NCBI GenBank assembly: GCA_032716605.1 | Contig: CM064480.1 | Coordinates: 47,710,932-47,774,931 of the forward strand | Reading direction: 5' to 3' | DNA: 64,000 nt | Source: Paralithodes platypus | Taxonomy: Eukaryota > Arthropoda > Malacostraca > Decapoda > Lithodidae | Shown here: positions 31,871 to 43,234 of the stretch, one piece after another | Layout of the letters: every line of letters starts with the position of its first letter | Numbering within the stretch: position 1 is the stretch's first letter | Program-made: the position numbers and the translations under genes | The notes under the pieces: generated by a model | Database searches by the model: none | Told to the model about the DNA's origin: nothing | What the model saw: only the letters and a program-made list of their open reading frames with translations

Positions 31871-32242
31871 TTAAGGGGAGACTGGCCGTTTGTTTGGTCT
31901 ATTAATTCATTTATTCATATATTTTTTTAGTTTCCTCTCTAGGCCTCCATCAACCTTAGAAAAACACCCTATAGACCCCCCCTTCAAGATAAATGTGTAC
32001 ATTTTTCGGTAGAAAAATGTCTCAGCCGAAGGCCGGTTCCTCTTAAAATTGCAGGCTCGCTTTCGCTCGCCAGGAAATAATCGACACCTAAATGGCACGA
32101 GAGGTCTTTAAATTGACAATGAAATGTGGGCGAAAGGTGTTAAAATCGCCAAACTATATGGCCGAACCTCGTATAATCCCAAACTAGTGGGGCTAAACAT
32201 TGGGGAGAAGGGGGTCCAGAAAAACGGTCTTCCTCCCCTTAA
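31871..32242 (-). mobile_element. Kolobok-like TTAA MITE (372 bp)
   Basis: Inverted full copy, TTAAGGGGAGACTGG to TCCTCCCCTTAA, with GGCTCGCTTTCGCTCGCCAG and GGTTCCTCTTAAAATTGCAG inside. The final TTAA (32239-32242) doubles as the start of the next element. Confidence 0.85.
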
Positions 32243-32450
32243 GGTGGTGTCACAAAATCGCATTTTCCGGCAATTTTCAGTGAGCAAATGTTGTATCTCG
32301 TACTATTGTGAGGCTCTTTCTCATTGGATTCACACACTACAAGATAGGTAAATGATGTTAGATAGGGTAGTTATCTCTTTGGTATAAAATTTGAAGGTAC
32401 CAGGCAACAATTGACCGTACAAGTTGAAGAGCGATTGAGCTATTGTGGAC
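32239..32450 (+). mobile_element. Short TTAA/TCACAC MITE family M
   Basis: TTAAGGTGGTGTCACAAAAT followed by TTTTCCGGCAATTTTCAGTG and AGCAAATGTTG, which match CCGGCAATTTACGATGAGCA in the copy at 35107. The right end is unclear. Confidence 0.6.
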
Positions 32451-32489
32451 ATGGCATTATGAGAGGGATTTATATTAATTTATAATGTA

Positions 32490-32775
32490 TTAATATATTT
32501 ACTTATTTATCTATTCTGTTTTACTGTCCTCCTTAGAACTCTATCAAGCTTACAAATAACACCCAAGACCTCCCTTCCAGATAAATTAGTGCATATTTCG
32601 GCCGGTTCTTCCTAAATTGCAGGTTCATTAACGGTATCGCTCACCATGAACAAAATCGACACCTAAATGGCACGAAATCGCCAAACTCATGGGGCGAATG
32701 CCTTAACATCTCAAAACTAATTGGGCTAAACATGTGGGAGAAGGAGGTCCAAATATACCCCCTTTAGAGGACTAA
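32490..32775 (-). mobile_element. Kolobok-like TTAA MITE, truncated
   Basis: Keeps AACTCTATCAAGCTTAC, GGCACGAAATCGCC, TCATGGGGCGAATGCC and TAATTGGGCTAAACATGTGG. Both termini are degraded and about 60 bp are missing internally. Confidence 0.7.
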
Positions 32776-33492
32776 AGGGGAATAACAAGGCGAGCATACT
32801 AAAAGAGAGGTAGGAGGGTATAAACCAAAATATGTGTTGGAATAATCTTCTTTGGATATTGAGAGACTATAGCGTTGTATGGGTGCCTTTCTTATGCAGG
32901 AGTTTAGGGAGTAAATGAATGTATGTATGAGTAAAGAGTTAAGCAAGTGTCACACTATGCGAATTAAGTGCCGACACTCCACGACTTAAGGAGTGGCGAT
33001 TTAAGGGGGAGACCACTGCCGAGTAACGTGGGTGATCGAGGGACGGGACGCCCACGGCAGGCACTATGGACGGGCACGCCGCCTAACGGCAACTGGAAGG
33101 GGTCGAGCGGCAACCATGCAAGACCTAAGGGAGATAGATGATGCCGCCGGGGCGGTGTCATGCACCGTAGCGCGCAAACTGGTTGGCGACAATGCTCCTG
33201 ACGAGCGGCGAATATAGGAGGTAGGGCGGCGCCTATAGATACTACGGCGGCGATGCACAGCCACCCTTTCACACTTGACCCCGACAGAGGCAAACTGGTC
33301 CGTCGGAGACGACGTTTGTGTGTGTGTGTGTGTGGGGGCGGGGGGGGGGGGGGTATTAAGCTTGAGATCTAGGGAGGAAACTAAAAACATAATAATAAGA
33401 TCCATAAATGAGCAAATAAATACGCCCATCTCTCCCCCCCCCCCTTAATTAAGTTTTTTTTTTAGTAATTGGTAAAACATGGCCATCTATAG

Positions 33493-33670
33493 TTAACCCT
33501 TTCAGTACTGGTGATGTCTTTCTCCTTATAGTCTGGCAACTATTAGGTTATTGTATTATGCTTACGAAGGGCCTGTAGCAATCGAAAGACCTCCATTCCT
33601 CTCATTTATCTCTCTTAACTCCCACAGACCGTTCTTAATCTCCATAAAATCGTCTAAGTAGGGCAGAACT
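33493..33670 (+). mobile_element. piggyBac-like MITE family A, right end lost
   Basis: TTAACCCTTTCAGTACTGGT then TAAAATCGTCTAAGTAGGGC. It stops where the nested GC-rich foldback starts. Confidence 0.65.
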
Positions 33671-33675
33671 AAAGC

Positions 33676-34555
33676 ACCCGTCACACCTAGCCGATTTTAG
33701 GCCAAGACTGTCCGCGACCTAAGGGTCGTGGACAGTCTTGATCTACGTCGCCGCGCATCATGGTCCGTCGCCAACATAACAAACAGGTCGGGATGGGTAT
33801 TCACATACCCCCTCAAAAGTTCTACATGCACAACATTGAAAATCAAGTCGGAGTGGAGTGAGGTCAAAAATTGGGACGGGAGGCTGATGGTGTGTGACGG
33901 CGCTTGACGGCGCATGACGGGAAAAGGTAGGCTTCAGTGCGGCGGCACACGGCACCATAAATGAGGTCTGCGTCAGGCGGCGTCACCATAACAACCTGCG
34001 GGGATCAGCGGCGGCTTGCGGCGACCCAACGATGCCCTAACGGTCAATATATAAATAAACGACATAATTAAATAATTAAATAATATATATATTATCAATA
34101 ACCATCAAAATATAAGATTAGGTATATTAATTACAGAAAAAATGAAAAATAACAACATTCAATACATAATTAAATTAATAATAATAATAATAAAATAACA
34201 GAATTAACTGAAATAATCAGCCGTCCATACTGAAGGGGTCGCCGTCCATCGGCACAGTAATGCATATTGACGCCGCCCTACCTCCTGTCGACGCCGTTCG
34301 TCGGGTCGTTGTCAACGCGCTACGCCGCAGATCGGCACTCCAGCGGCGACCTAGGTCTCACCTTCAGTCCTGCATGGGCGCCGCTCTACCCCGTCAGGTC
34401 GCCGTCAGGCGGCGTGGCCATCCATACTGCGTCCCGTCCAAAACTCACCCCCCCCCCAAATCCTTAAGCTCTCCGCTGAAGGTCGGCACTCCTGACCACG
34501 ACTAAAGGTCGTGGTCAGTCTTGGCTCAAGTCAGCATGGCGTGACGCCTGCTTAA
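33676..34555. mobile_element. Nested GC-rich foldback element
   Basis: The left end GCACCCGTCACACCTAGCC and right end GGCGTGACGCCTGC-TTAA are related inverted ends. Each arm carries its own hairpin: GACTGTCCGCGACC..GGTCGTGGACAGTC (33707-33738) and CTGACCACGAC..GTCGTGGTCAG (34491-34517). The interior 34040-34200 is AT-rich. The element lies inside the outer arms of 32943-35106. Confidence 0.5.
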
Positions 34556-34618
34556 GGCAAAACAGACGTCACCACCATTAAAAGGGTTTATAGATAGTCA
34601 CTCGTTGATGGGATCGGA

Positions 34619-34735
34619 TTAAGGGGACAGTGGTGATAATTGGGGGTCTATTTATTTATAAATTAATTTATTTTTTAGTTTCCTCGCTAGACCTCCATCA
34701 AGCTTAAAAAAAACACCCCCAAGACCCTCTATTGA
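34619..34735 (-). mobile_element. Kolobok-like TTAA MITE, one third
   Basis: TTAAGGGGACAGTGG through 'CTAGACCTCCATCAAGCTTA' to ACCCTCTATTGACAA, then an abrupt junction with GC-rich arm sequence. Confidence 0.7.
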
Positions 34736-35106
34736 CAATGTCCCGTGCGACGTTGCCAGGTCGCGGACTCACGGTATGCCCTCCCCCTATGACGCGTTAC
34801 CGGGTCTCTGTCTGACGGCGACCTATCTTATAGCGGCGTCTGACGCAGACAGGCCGACGCCCTTCTACCGTCTGACGCCGCCCGACGCCGCCCGCCTACC
34901 GTCCCTGTCCCGTCCATTTACTAGCCGCCGACTCCGCTCATGAGAGTTGTGCGTTTCGAACTTTTCCTGAGGCCCCTGACGACCTCTCCCGACGTCTCTC
35001 TTGAGTTGGCGCCCACCCACGTCGCGCGGCGATGTAGGCAAAGACCTCGTTACGACCCTAAAGTCGTGGAGCGTCGGCACTTAATTCGGCATAGTGTGAC
35101 ACTTGC

Positions 35107-35333
35107 TTTAGGGGGATAAAAGCAGCGTCACATGAGAGCTTGTTCCGGCAATTTACGATGAGCAACGTTTTTCTCATATTATTTTGATGTTCTTTTGCAA
35201 GGGAATCGGAAACTAAATCGAAGGTAGATTATCTTAGATAGTATATTTCTTATAAAACTGAATTTTTGAAGCTACCAGACCGCAATCGCCCATAAAAATT
35301 AACGGAAAATCGTTCGTGTGACACTGGCCTAAG
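35107..35333 (+). mobile_element. Short TTAA/TCACAC MITE family M
   Basis: GCGTCACATGAGAGCTTG at the left and AATCGTTCGTGTGACACTGGCC at the right are inverted. It shares the core 'GGAATCGGAAACTA' and 'CTACCAGACCGCAATCGCC' with the next copy, and abuts it directly. Confidence 0.7.
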
Positions 35334-35556
35334 ACGGATAGTAGGAGAGGAGTCACACGAGCTCTTATTCCTTAAATTTTCGATGAGCAAGTTTTTTCTC
35401 GAACACTTTGCTCTTTGTTTATCACTGGAATCGATGACTAGGCTTAATTTATATGATTCTAAGAGACTGAATTAATATAACTTTAATGCAGAAGGTGCCA
35501 GACCACAATTGCCTGAAAGAAATGCCGAAAAAAGTATTCGTGTGACACAGGCTTAA
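35334..35556 (+). mobile_element. Short TTAA/TCACAC MITE family M
   Basis: GGAGTCACACGAGCTCTTAT at the left and TATTCGTGTGACACAGGC-TTAA at the right. The right TTAA is the left TTAA of the following Kolobok-like element. Confidence 0.75.
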
Positions 35557-35920
35557 AGGGGGATGGGCCGGTTTTATGGACCACTTTCTCCCTCATGTTG
35601 AGCCCCATAAGTTTTCAGATGTTAAGATGTTTGCCCCATTAGTTAGTCGATTTTAATACCTTTTGCCCCATTTCTTCGTCAATATTTAGACCTTTCGTGC
35701 TATTTACGTGTCATTGTTTTCCCTGGCGAACGATAGTGAGCCTGTAATGTTGGAAGAACCGGCCTTCAGCCGGGCAATTTTTCTACCGAAAAATATACAA
35801 ATTAATCTAGAAGGGGAATCTAATTGATTATTTTTTTAATTTGATGAAGGTCTAGGGAGGAAACTAGAAAATAATGAATACATGCAAAAATCATCCAAAA
35901 AGTCAACCATCCCCCCTTAA
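35553..35920 (+). mobile_element. Kolobok-like TTAA MITE (368 bp)
   Basis: TTAAAGGGGGATGGGCCGG to ACCATCCCCCCTTAA. Very similar to the copy at 46297-46669, including the shared variant 'GGCGAACGATAGTGAGCCTG', so the two belong to one subfamily. Confidence 0.88.
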
Positions 35921-36527
35921 GCTCGATTCACACATGTACGAATTAACGTCCCGGACGTCCGGCCACGACCAAAAAAATAGGCAAGACGGCATCAATCTGT
36001 AGGCCCCATGGCCCGTCCGTCCCCGTCCCCTTTTGCTAGGTTCACACATGCACGAATTAACGTCCCGTCCGTCCCTGACCCCTTAATTCGCCTGCAAACG
36101 AGCAAGGACGCCGGCAAAATCGCCTATGGTCGGTAAACGGACATGCGGTGTCGCCAGCTCACGTGACGCGACAGTGACACATCGCCGACTCTCCTTCCAA
36201 CAGTTTTTTACCGCCGTTCTCCTCCTGTTCGTCGGCATCTAGACGCCGCCAGTCGACGTCTAGACACAGTCTGTCGGCGTCTAGACGTTGACTGCTCCCG
36301 TGGGTGTCCCGGCCTGGCACGTTTTGTGGCAGTTGCCCTGGCCCACGCCGACCATTTTATGCATGCACAAAATATTCGCTGTCTCACGCCCCGTGTCCCG
36401 TGTGCTGGTGACACCACACGTCCCTGTACCGACCATAGGCGATTTTGCCGGCGTCCTTGCCCGTCGGCAGGCGAATTAAGAGGTCGGGGCCGGACGTGAC
36501 ATTAATTCGTGTATGTGTGAACCGAGC
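35921..36527. mobile_element. GC-rich TTAA inverted-repeat element (607 bp)
   Basis: Between TTAA (35917-35920) and TTAA (36528-36531). The left end GCTCGATTCACACATGTACG and right end TGTATGTGTGAACCGAGC are inverted. A second head (GGTTCACACATGCACGAATT, about 36040) starts an inverted match of over 100 bp with the right end, including 'GACGCCGGCAAAATCGCCTA'. This suggests a partial head duplication. It has no ORF with a known domain. Confidence 0.75.
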
Positions 36528-36827
36528 TTAACACCTTACGAGCGGCCTATGCGGTTTATTTATGTGTACCGCACAGCGGGGTGTTTTTAGCCAAAATAGG
36601 GCTGTTTACGTGATCATTTTCATGCCTAAATAAGACCCAGAACGTAAAACAAGTACCTATCCCTGAAAGGGCATAAACAGAGCTTTCGAATGACACCATA
36701 ACGATCCTTGTATGATGGCTCAGCCACATTACGTGCTGAAATTGCCACTCGAGTTATGTCGAGCGCCGCCACATAGTCCAGCTTTATTTAACTCGACTTA
36801 TGTTGCTCGCCGCTAATTATGGGTTAA
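36528..36827 (+). mobile_element. TTAA-flanked MITE family B, internally deleted (300 bp)
   Basis: TTAACACCTTACGAGCGGCC to TTATGGGTTAA. Matches 1045-1532 over both ends but lacks about 190 bp in the middle. It shares its left TTAA with the GC-rich element. Confidence 0.75.
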
Positions 36828-36844
36828 AAAGGATGTGTGCAATA

Positions 36845-36990
36845 GAGTAACGTCCGTATCACACAAGTTTTTATCGGCAATTATGTTATGGTCAACGATA
36901 TTCTGGCAACATTTCTGGGAACTTTAGCACAGGTATCAGGATCGGAAACTAGTTTGAAAACAGTAAAAGATTGCCTCCTAAGCTATCAGA
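36845..36990. mobile_element. Family M MITE fragment
   Basis: GTATCACACAAGTTTTTATC then GGATCGGAAACTAGTTTGAA. Left part only. Confidence 0.5.
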
Positions 36991-37116
36991 GAAGTGATGA
37001 GGAAAACATATGAGGCAAGAAGTGGTCGAGTGCTGGTGGCTGAAGGTTGTGTGGGCGACTGTCATTACCAATACATGAATAGGAAATTAATGGATATATG
37101 AGTAATGTGTGTGTGG

Positions 37117-37117
<1 letters not shown>

Positions 37118-37160
<43 letters not shown>
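37118..37160. repeat. (GA)n microsatellite
   Basis: GA dinucleotide tract. Confidence 0.95.
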
Positions 37161-37164
<4 letters not shown>

Positions 37165-37410
37165 AGCAAGAAGAAGAAGAAGACATACAGTAGTACAAAG
37201 GAGTACAAAGGAAATCAAGCAACAACATATCTAGTGACCCTTCTAGGTTGCTTGTCCTCCAAAACACTGAGGATCAAGTGTCCAAACAGTGGTTTAGAGT
37301 GGGTAAGGGAACATTGGAAAGGGAATTACTGCCCTGGAACTAATGTCCGTGGCAGGATTAGGAAGTTAGTAGAGGACAGATGGGTTAGTAACGGAGGGGG
37401 GATAAAATAA
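37161..37410. other. Unassigned sequence
   Basis: An open + frame ends at 37408-37410 but shows no motif. I see nothing else. Confidence 0.3.
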
Positions 37411-37412
37411 AG

Positions 37413-37820
37413 TTATTCATTTACAAACGCAGTCAGTCGCGGGTTTGATGAGAGATATTTGTCTAGGCGGAGTTTAAATGAATCAACGGTGATGCAGTCT
37501 ATAACGTTTCGGGGAAGCCCATTCCACAAGTTGACAACTCGATTGAAGAAGAAATTCTTAGATTCCTGCGAGTTAAAAGATTTACCAATAATTTTGCAAC
37601 CGTTTCCCCGCGTGTAATTAGATTGGTCGATAGTGAAGTACTTACTACAGTTCATATTGTCGATGCCTTTGATGATTTTGAACACTTGAATTAAGTCACC
37701 TCTTAATCTGCGCTGGGTTAAAGGAAATATATTTAATTCTCTAAGACGCTCTTCGTATGGTTTGTTCTTTAGGCTAGGTATCATTTTGGTAACTCTACGT
37801 TGAACTCGTTCTAGCTTGAT
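37413..37820 (-). mobile_element. CR1-like LINE, C-terminal fragment
   Basis: Open on the minus strand to a TAA at 37413-37415. Reads KLERVQRRVTKMIPSLKNKP, YEERLRELNIFPLTQRRLRG, DLIQVFKIIKG, then FFFNRVVNLWNGLPRNVID and RLDKYLSSNP. This is the region after the RT domain in CR1/L2-like elements. It is strongly 5'-truncated. Upstream it meets a CAT/ATG-rich microsatellite at 37821-37850. The 3' tail is very short (AACTTTATTTTATCCCCC). Confidence 0.88.
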
Positions 37821-37860
37821 GATGCTAATAATGATGATGATCACTATCATGATGAAATCG

Positions 37861-37925
37861 AAAACAAAAATAAGAAGAAGAAGAAAGAGGAAAAGAAGAA
37901 GAAGAAGAAGAAGAAGAAGAAGCAG
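37861..37925. repeat. (GAA)n microsatellite
   Basis: AAGAAGAAGAAG tract with interruptions. Confidence 0.93.
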
Positions 37926-38225
37926 AGAGGGGAGCAGAGAAAAAAAAAAGGAGTAAGGTCGTGTGGGGGTGACTGTCGCCGCCTACAAAAGAGTGTGACA
38001 AACATTAGATGAAAGAGATTTGGTCAGGGGGAGTGAAAATGGCAAGATTAATTATTTCACAGAGGGAAAAACGGAGACAAGGGGTTTAAAGCGAACGAAA
38101 AAAGGGCCGAAGGACGAAGAGGGGAGAGAGGAAATGAAATAATGGGAGATAATGCTCAATGGGGGGGAGATGATAGGATATAGGCGAGTTATATACGAAG
38201 TCACTTTTCATTTAATATCGAATCA

Positions 38226-38453
38226 TTAACTCTTTCAGTAAACAATGACGCCTTCCCTTCATATATTCTTGCTATCAGCAGACAATTTTATACAGATTAG
38301 GAAGGTACTGTGGTAGTCAGAGTTAATGGAGATTAAATTTACCTCTTAATTAATTATTTCTAGAGGGCTTTCTGACATTGAAATAAATATTTTAATATTA
38401 GCCAGAATAAAGGGAAGAATGCGTCATGGTAGACATATTTTTGAAAGGGTTAA
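38226..38453 (+). mobile_element. piggyBac-like MITE family A (228 bp)
   Basis: TTAACTCTTTCAGTAAACAA to TTGAAAGGGTTAA with ATCAGCAGACAATTTTATAC and GCCAGAATAAAG. Confidence 0.78.
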
Positions 38454-38499
38454 GTTAGTCTGTTATGCATATTGGGAGGTTAGCAGTTACCCCCAGCTT

Positions 38500-38641
38500 T
38501 ACACAAAAAAAAATATATATATACAAGTTATTAATTTTATTTAGCTTAGGAAGGATTTTGGAAGTTAAAGGGTCACTTTATACATACTTTACCTCTTTGG
38601 TTCTCAGAGGGCCTTCCTAAGCTGAATAAGATCGTCTAGTG

Positions 38642-38677
<36 letters not shown>

Positions 38678-38711
38678 CGAAAAAGGGGCGTCCTAATGCT
38701 GAAAGGGTTAA
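38500..38711 (+). mobile_element. piggyBac-like MITE family A with (AAT)n expansion
   Basis: Core CTGAATAAGATCGTCTAGTG is followed directly by (ATA)n at 38640-38676, then GGGGCGTCCTAATGCTGAAA-GGGTTAA. The microsatellite sits where other copies read ATGATAGCCAGAATAA. Confidence 0.7.
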
Positions 38712-38870
38712 GCAATGTGTCCTCATCCATTCACAGACATCCGTATCAACCTACCTGTATCTATGTCACGATAATCGCCATCTACCCTTATCTTCACTAC
38801 CTTTATCTCATATCTTATCTCTTAATCTTATCTCGTTCAGCCGACCTCTCATCTCCAAGCTTGACACACT

Positions 38871-39150
38871 TTAAGGGAGTGTGTTTTTTTGTTTGTATCC
38901 CCCTTCTCTTTCATGCTTATCCCCATTAGTTTTGAAATGTTAGACGTTCTCGACATTAATTTGGCTATTTTAAGACCTTTCACCCCATCTCTTTGGCAAT
39001 TTCAAGAGCTCCCGTGCCATATAGGCGTCGAATTTCTCCTGGTGAGCGATGGTGATTCTGCAATTTAAGAGGATTCGGCCTTCGGTCGGCACATTCTTCT
39101 TCCGGAAAATGTACAATCTTACATCGAAGGGGGCTCTATACCTTTCTTCC
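38871..39150 (+). mobile_element. Kolobok-like TTAA MITE, right end lost
   Basis: TTAAGGGAGTGTG then 'CCCCATTAGTTTTGAAATG', GGTGAGCGATGGTGATTCTG and CATCGAAGGGGGCTCTA. The terminal 60-80 bp are missing. Confidence 0.75.
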
Positions 39151-39469
39151 CCCAAAATCACTTATTCTAATCTCATTAGCTCTACCCTCACCCCAGCCCA
39201 CATGTTCTAAACCCCTGCATGTCTGTATCATAATCCACAATAATTGAATACATTTAATTATTCCTGTCTTTACCAACCACAGCTGAATAACAACAACATA
39301 CTGTAGTGTCCTCATTCCACCCCACACCTGCCATTCACACACCTGCCTTTAACACATTACACTTGTTCGCACTTAATCGTATTTCTCATCCAACCACACA
39401 CTTTACTCCATCACAACATTCCTTCACTTCTGTTTTGGCGCATTTGCAGTCGCCTGCAGTGAAAGAGCG

Positions 39470-41390
39470 TGCACTCCACTACACCTGTGTCATCACTCCA
39501 CCACATCTGTCTCATTACTCCACTACACCTGTCTCATTACTCCACCACACCTGTCTCATCACTCCACCACACCTGTCTCAATACTCCACTACACCTGTCT
39601 CATTACTCCACTACACTTGTCTCATTACTCCACTACACCTGTCTCATCACACAACCGTACCTTTCTCATTACTCTACTATGTCTGTCTCATCACTCCACC
39701 TCACCTGTCTCATTACTCGACTATACCTGTCTCATCATACCACTACACCTGTCTCATAACTCCACTACACCTGTCTCATGACTCCACTACACCTGTTTCA
39801 TCACTCCACTACACCTGTTTCATCACTCCACTACACCTGTTTCATCACTCCACTACACCTGTCTCATCACTGCACCAAACCTGTATCATTACTCCACCAC
39901 ACCTGTCTCATTACTCCACCACACCTGTCTCATCACTCCACCACACCTGTTGTATTACTACACTACACCTGTCTCATTACTCCACCATACCTGTCTCATT
40001 ACTCCAATACAACTGTCTCATTACTCCACTACACGTCTCAATACTCCACTAAACCTGTCTCATTACTCCACAACACCTGTCTCATTACTCCACCACACCT
40101 GTCTCATTTCTCCACCACATCTGTCTCATTACTGCACCACATCTGTCTCATTACTGCACCACACCTGTCTCATTACTCCACCACATCTGTCTCATTACTG
40201 CACCACACCTGTCTCATCACTCCACCACACCTGTCTCATCACACAACCACACCTGTCTCATTACTCCACTCCACCTGTCTCATTACTCCACTACACCTGT
40301 TTCATCATTCCACTACACTTGTCTCATTACTCAACTACACCTCTCTCATTATTCCACTACACCTGTCTCATTACTCCACTACACCTGGCATCACTCAACT
40401 TCACCTGTCTCATCACTCCACTACACCTGTCTCATCAATCCACTACACCTGTCTCATTACTCCACTACACCGGTCATCACTCAACTACACCTGTCTCATC
40501 AATCCACTACACCTGTTTCATTACTCCACTACTCCTGTTTCATCACTCCACTAGTACACCAGCTGTCTCATCACTCCACCACACCTGTCTTATCGTTCCA
40601 CCACACCTGTCTCATCACTCCAATACACCTGTCTCATTACTACACTACACCTGTTTCATCACTCCACTACACCTGTCTCATCACTCCACCAAACCTGTCT
40701 CATTACTCCACCACACCTGTCTCATTACTCCACCATACCGGTCTCATCACTCCACCACACCTGTCTCATCACTCCACCACACCTGTCTCATTACTCCACC
40801 ACACCTGTTGCATTACTACATTACACCTGTCTCATTACTCCACCATACCTGTCTCATTACTCCAATACACCTGTCTCATCAATCCACTACACCTGTTTCA
40901 TTACTCCACTACTCCTGTTTCATCACTCCACTAGTACACCAGCTGTCTCATCACTCCACCACACCTGTCTTATCGTTCCACCACACCTGTCTCAGCACTC
41001 CAATACACCTGTCTCATTACTACACTACACCTGTTTCATCACTCCACTACACCTGTCTCATCACTCCGCCAAACCTGTCTCATTACTCCACCACACCTGT
41101 CTCATTACTCCACCATACCGGTCTCATCACTCCACCACACCTGTCTCAGCACTCCACCACACCTGTCTCATCACTCCACTACACCTGTCTCGTTACTCCA
41201 CTACACCTGTCTCGTCACTCCACCACACCCGTCTCATCATTCACCCACACCTACAGTATATCATCACTCCACCACATCTCAGTCATTCTACTACATCTCG
41301 TCACTTCACCATACCTGTTTCGTAAAACCACCACAGCTGTCACTCCCAATACTTATCACATCTCCACACCTGTCACTCCCCAACACCTAT
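39470..41390. repeat. 22-bp satellite array
   Basis: About 1.9 kb of a 22-bp unit, CTCATTACTCCACTACACCTGT and variants (CATCACTCC, CCACACC). Because 22 is not divisible by 3 and the unit lacks stops, all + frames stay open for hundreds of codons (up to 480 residues of His/Ser/Thr/Pro/Leu), which are artefacts. A longer block (about 40500-40720) is repeated at about 40880-41110, including an odd CACTAGTACACCAGCTGTC unit. Confidence 0.97.
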
Positions 41391-43230
41391 AACTCCTTCA
41401 CACCTGCCACTCCACCACACCTGTCACTCCACCACACCTGTCACTCCACCACACCTGTCACTCCACCACACCTGTCACTCCACCACACCTATCACTCCAC
41501 CACACCTATCACTCCACCGCACCTTTATCTCCACCACACCTTTCACTCCACCACACCTATCACTCCACCACACCTATCACTCCACCACACCTGTCACTCC
41601 ACCACACATTGCACTCCACCACACCTATCACTCCACCACACCTATCACTCCACCACACCTGTCACTCCACCACACATTGCACTCCACCACACTTATCACT
41701 CCACCACACCTGTCACTCCACCAAATCAATCAATCCACCACACCTATCACTCCACCACACCTGGCACCCACCACACCTATCACTCCACCACACCTATCAC
41801 TCCACCACACCTGTCACTCCACCAAATCTATCAATCCACCACACCTATCACTCCACCACACCTGTCACTCCAACACACCTGGCACCCACCACACCTATAA
41901 CTCCACCACACCTGGCACCCACCACACCTATATCACTCAACCCTACCTGCCACTTCACCACACCTATCACTCCACCACACCTGCCACTCCACCACACCTA
42001 TCACTCCACCACACCTACCACTCCACCACACCTATCACTCCACCACACCTGTCACTCCACCACACCTGCCACTGTACCACACCTATCATTCCGCCAAATA
42101 TATCAATCCACCCCACCTGTCACTCCACCACACCTGTCACTCTACCACATCTGTCACTCTACCACATCTGTCACTCCACCACACCTGTCACTCCACCACA
42201 CCTGTCACTCCACCACACCTATCACTCCACCACACCTATCACTCCACCACACCTATCACTCCACCACACCTATCACTCCACCACACCTATCACTCCAACA
42301 CACCTGGCACTCCACCACACCTGTCACTCCACCACACCTGTCACTCCACCACACCTGTCACTCCACCACACCTGTCACTCCACCACACCTATCACTCCAC
42401 CACACCTATCACTCCACCACACCTTTATCTCCAGCACACCTTTCACTCCACCACACCTATCACTCCACCACACCTATCACTCCACCACACCTGTCACTCC
42501 ACCACACATTGCACTCCACCACACTTATCACTCCACCACACCTGTCACTCCACCAAAGCAATCAATCCACCACACCTATCACTCCACCACACCTGGCACC
42601 CACCACACCTATCACTCCACCACACCTATCACTCCACCACACCTGTCACTCCACCAAATCTATCAATCCACCACACCTATCACTCCACCACACCTGTCAC
42701 TCCAACACACCTGGCACCCACCACACCTGGCACCCACCACACCTATATCACTCCACCCTACCTGCCACTTCACCACACCTATCACTCCACCACACCTGCC
42801 ACTCCACCACACCTATCACTCCACCACACCTGACACTCCACCACACCTATCACTCCACCACACATGTCACTCCACTACACCTGTCACTCCACCCCCTCTT
42901 CACTCCACCACACCTATCACTCCACCACACCTGTCACTCCACCACACCTGTCACTACTCCATACCTGTCACTACTCCATATCTGTCCACTCCAGCACACC
43001 TGTCACTCTGCCATACCTATACTCCTCCACACCTGTCAACCCTCCTCTCCTGTCACTCCACCAAAACTGTCACTCCCCCACACCTGAAACTTCATCACAC
43101 TTATCATTCTACCACACCTGTTTCCAACTCCACACCTTTCATTCCACCATACCTGCCCTCCCTCCACACCTGCCCACCACAGCACAGTTGTTACCCTCCA
43201 CACCTGTCCACCCCAGCACATTTGTCACCA
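41391..43230. repeat. 17-bp satellite array
   Basis: About 1.8 kb of a 17-bp unit, CACTCCACCACACCTGT (or CTAT), that is the 22-bp unit minus CTCAT. Higher-order blocks recur: the segment with TTTATCTCCACCACACC and CATTGCACTCC near 41520-41700 recurs near 42420-42550, and the CCTGGCACCCACC block near 41760 and 42590. Open frames up to 524 codons are artefacts. Confidence 0.97.
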
Positions 43231-43234
43231 ATTA

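Larger units (their letters stand above)
32943..35106. mobile_element. Composite TTAA foldback element, outer arms
   Basis: Outer arms GCAAGTGTCACACTATGCGA.. (from 32943) and ..GCATAGTGTGACACTTGC (to 35106) are inverted copies for about 45 bp, flanked by TTAA (32939-32942) and TTTA (35107-35110). GC-rich arms with many CGCCG and GACG motifs extend inward about 350 bp on both sides. The middle holds a family A MITE, a nested foldback (33676-34555) and a Kolobok-like fragment. It has no credible gene. Confidence 0.6.

Noticed and set aside
32964..35080. Arg-rich open frames on both strands in the GC-rich foldback region
   Set aside because: They arise from CGN-rich inverted-repeat arms open on both strands and have no domain.
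36208..36479. Arg/Thr-rich frames near 36.3 kb
   Set aside because: Same explanation: inverted-repeat arms of a TTAA element.
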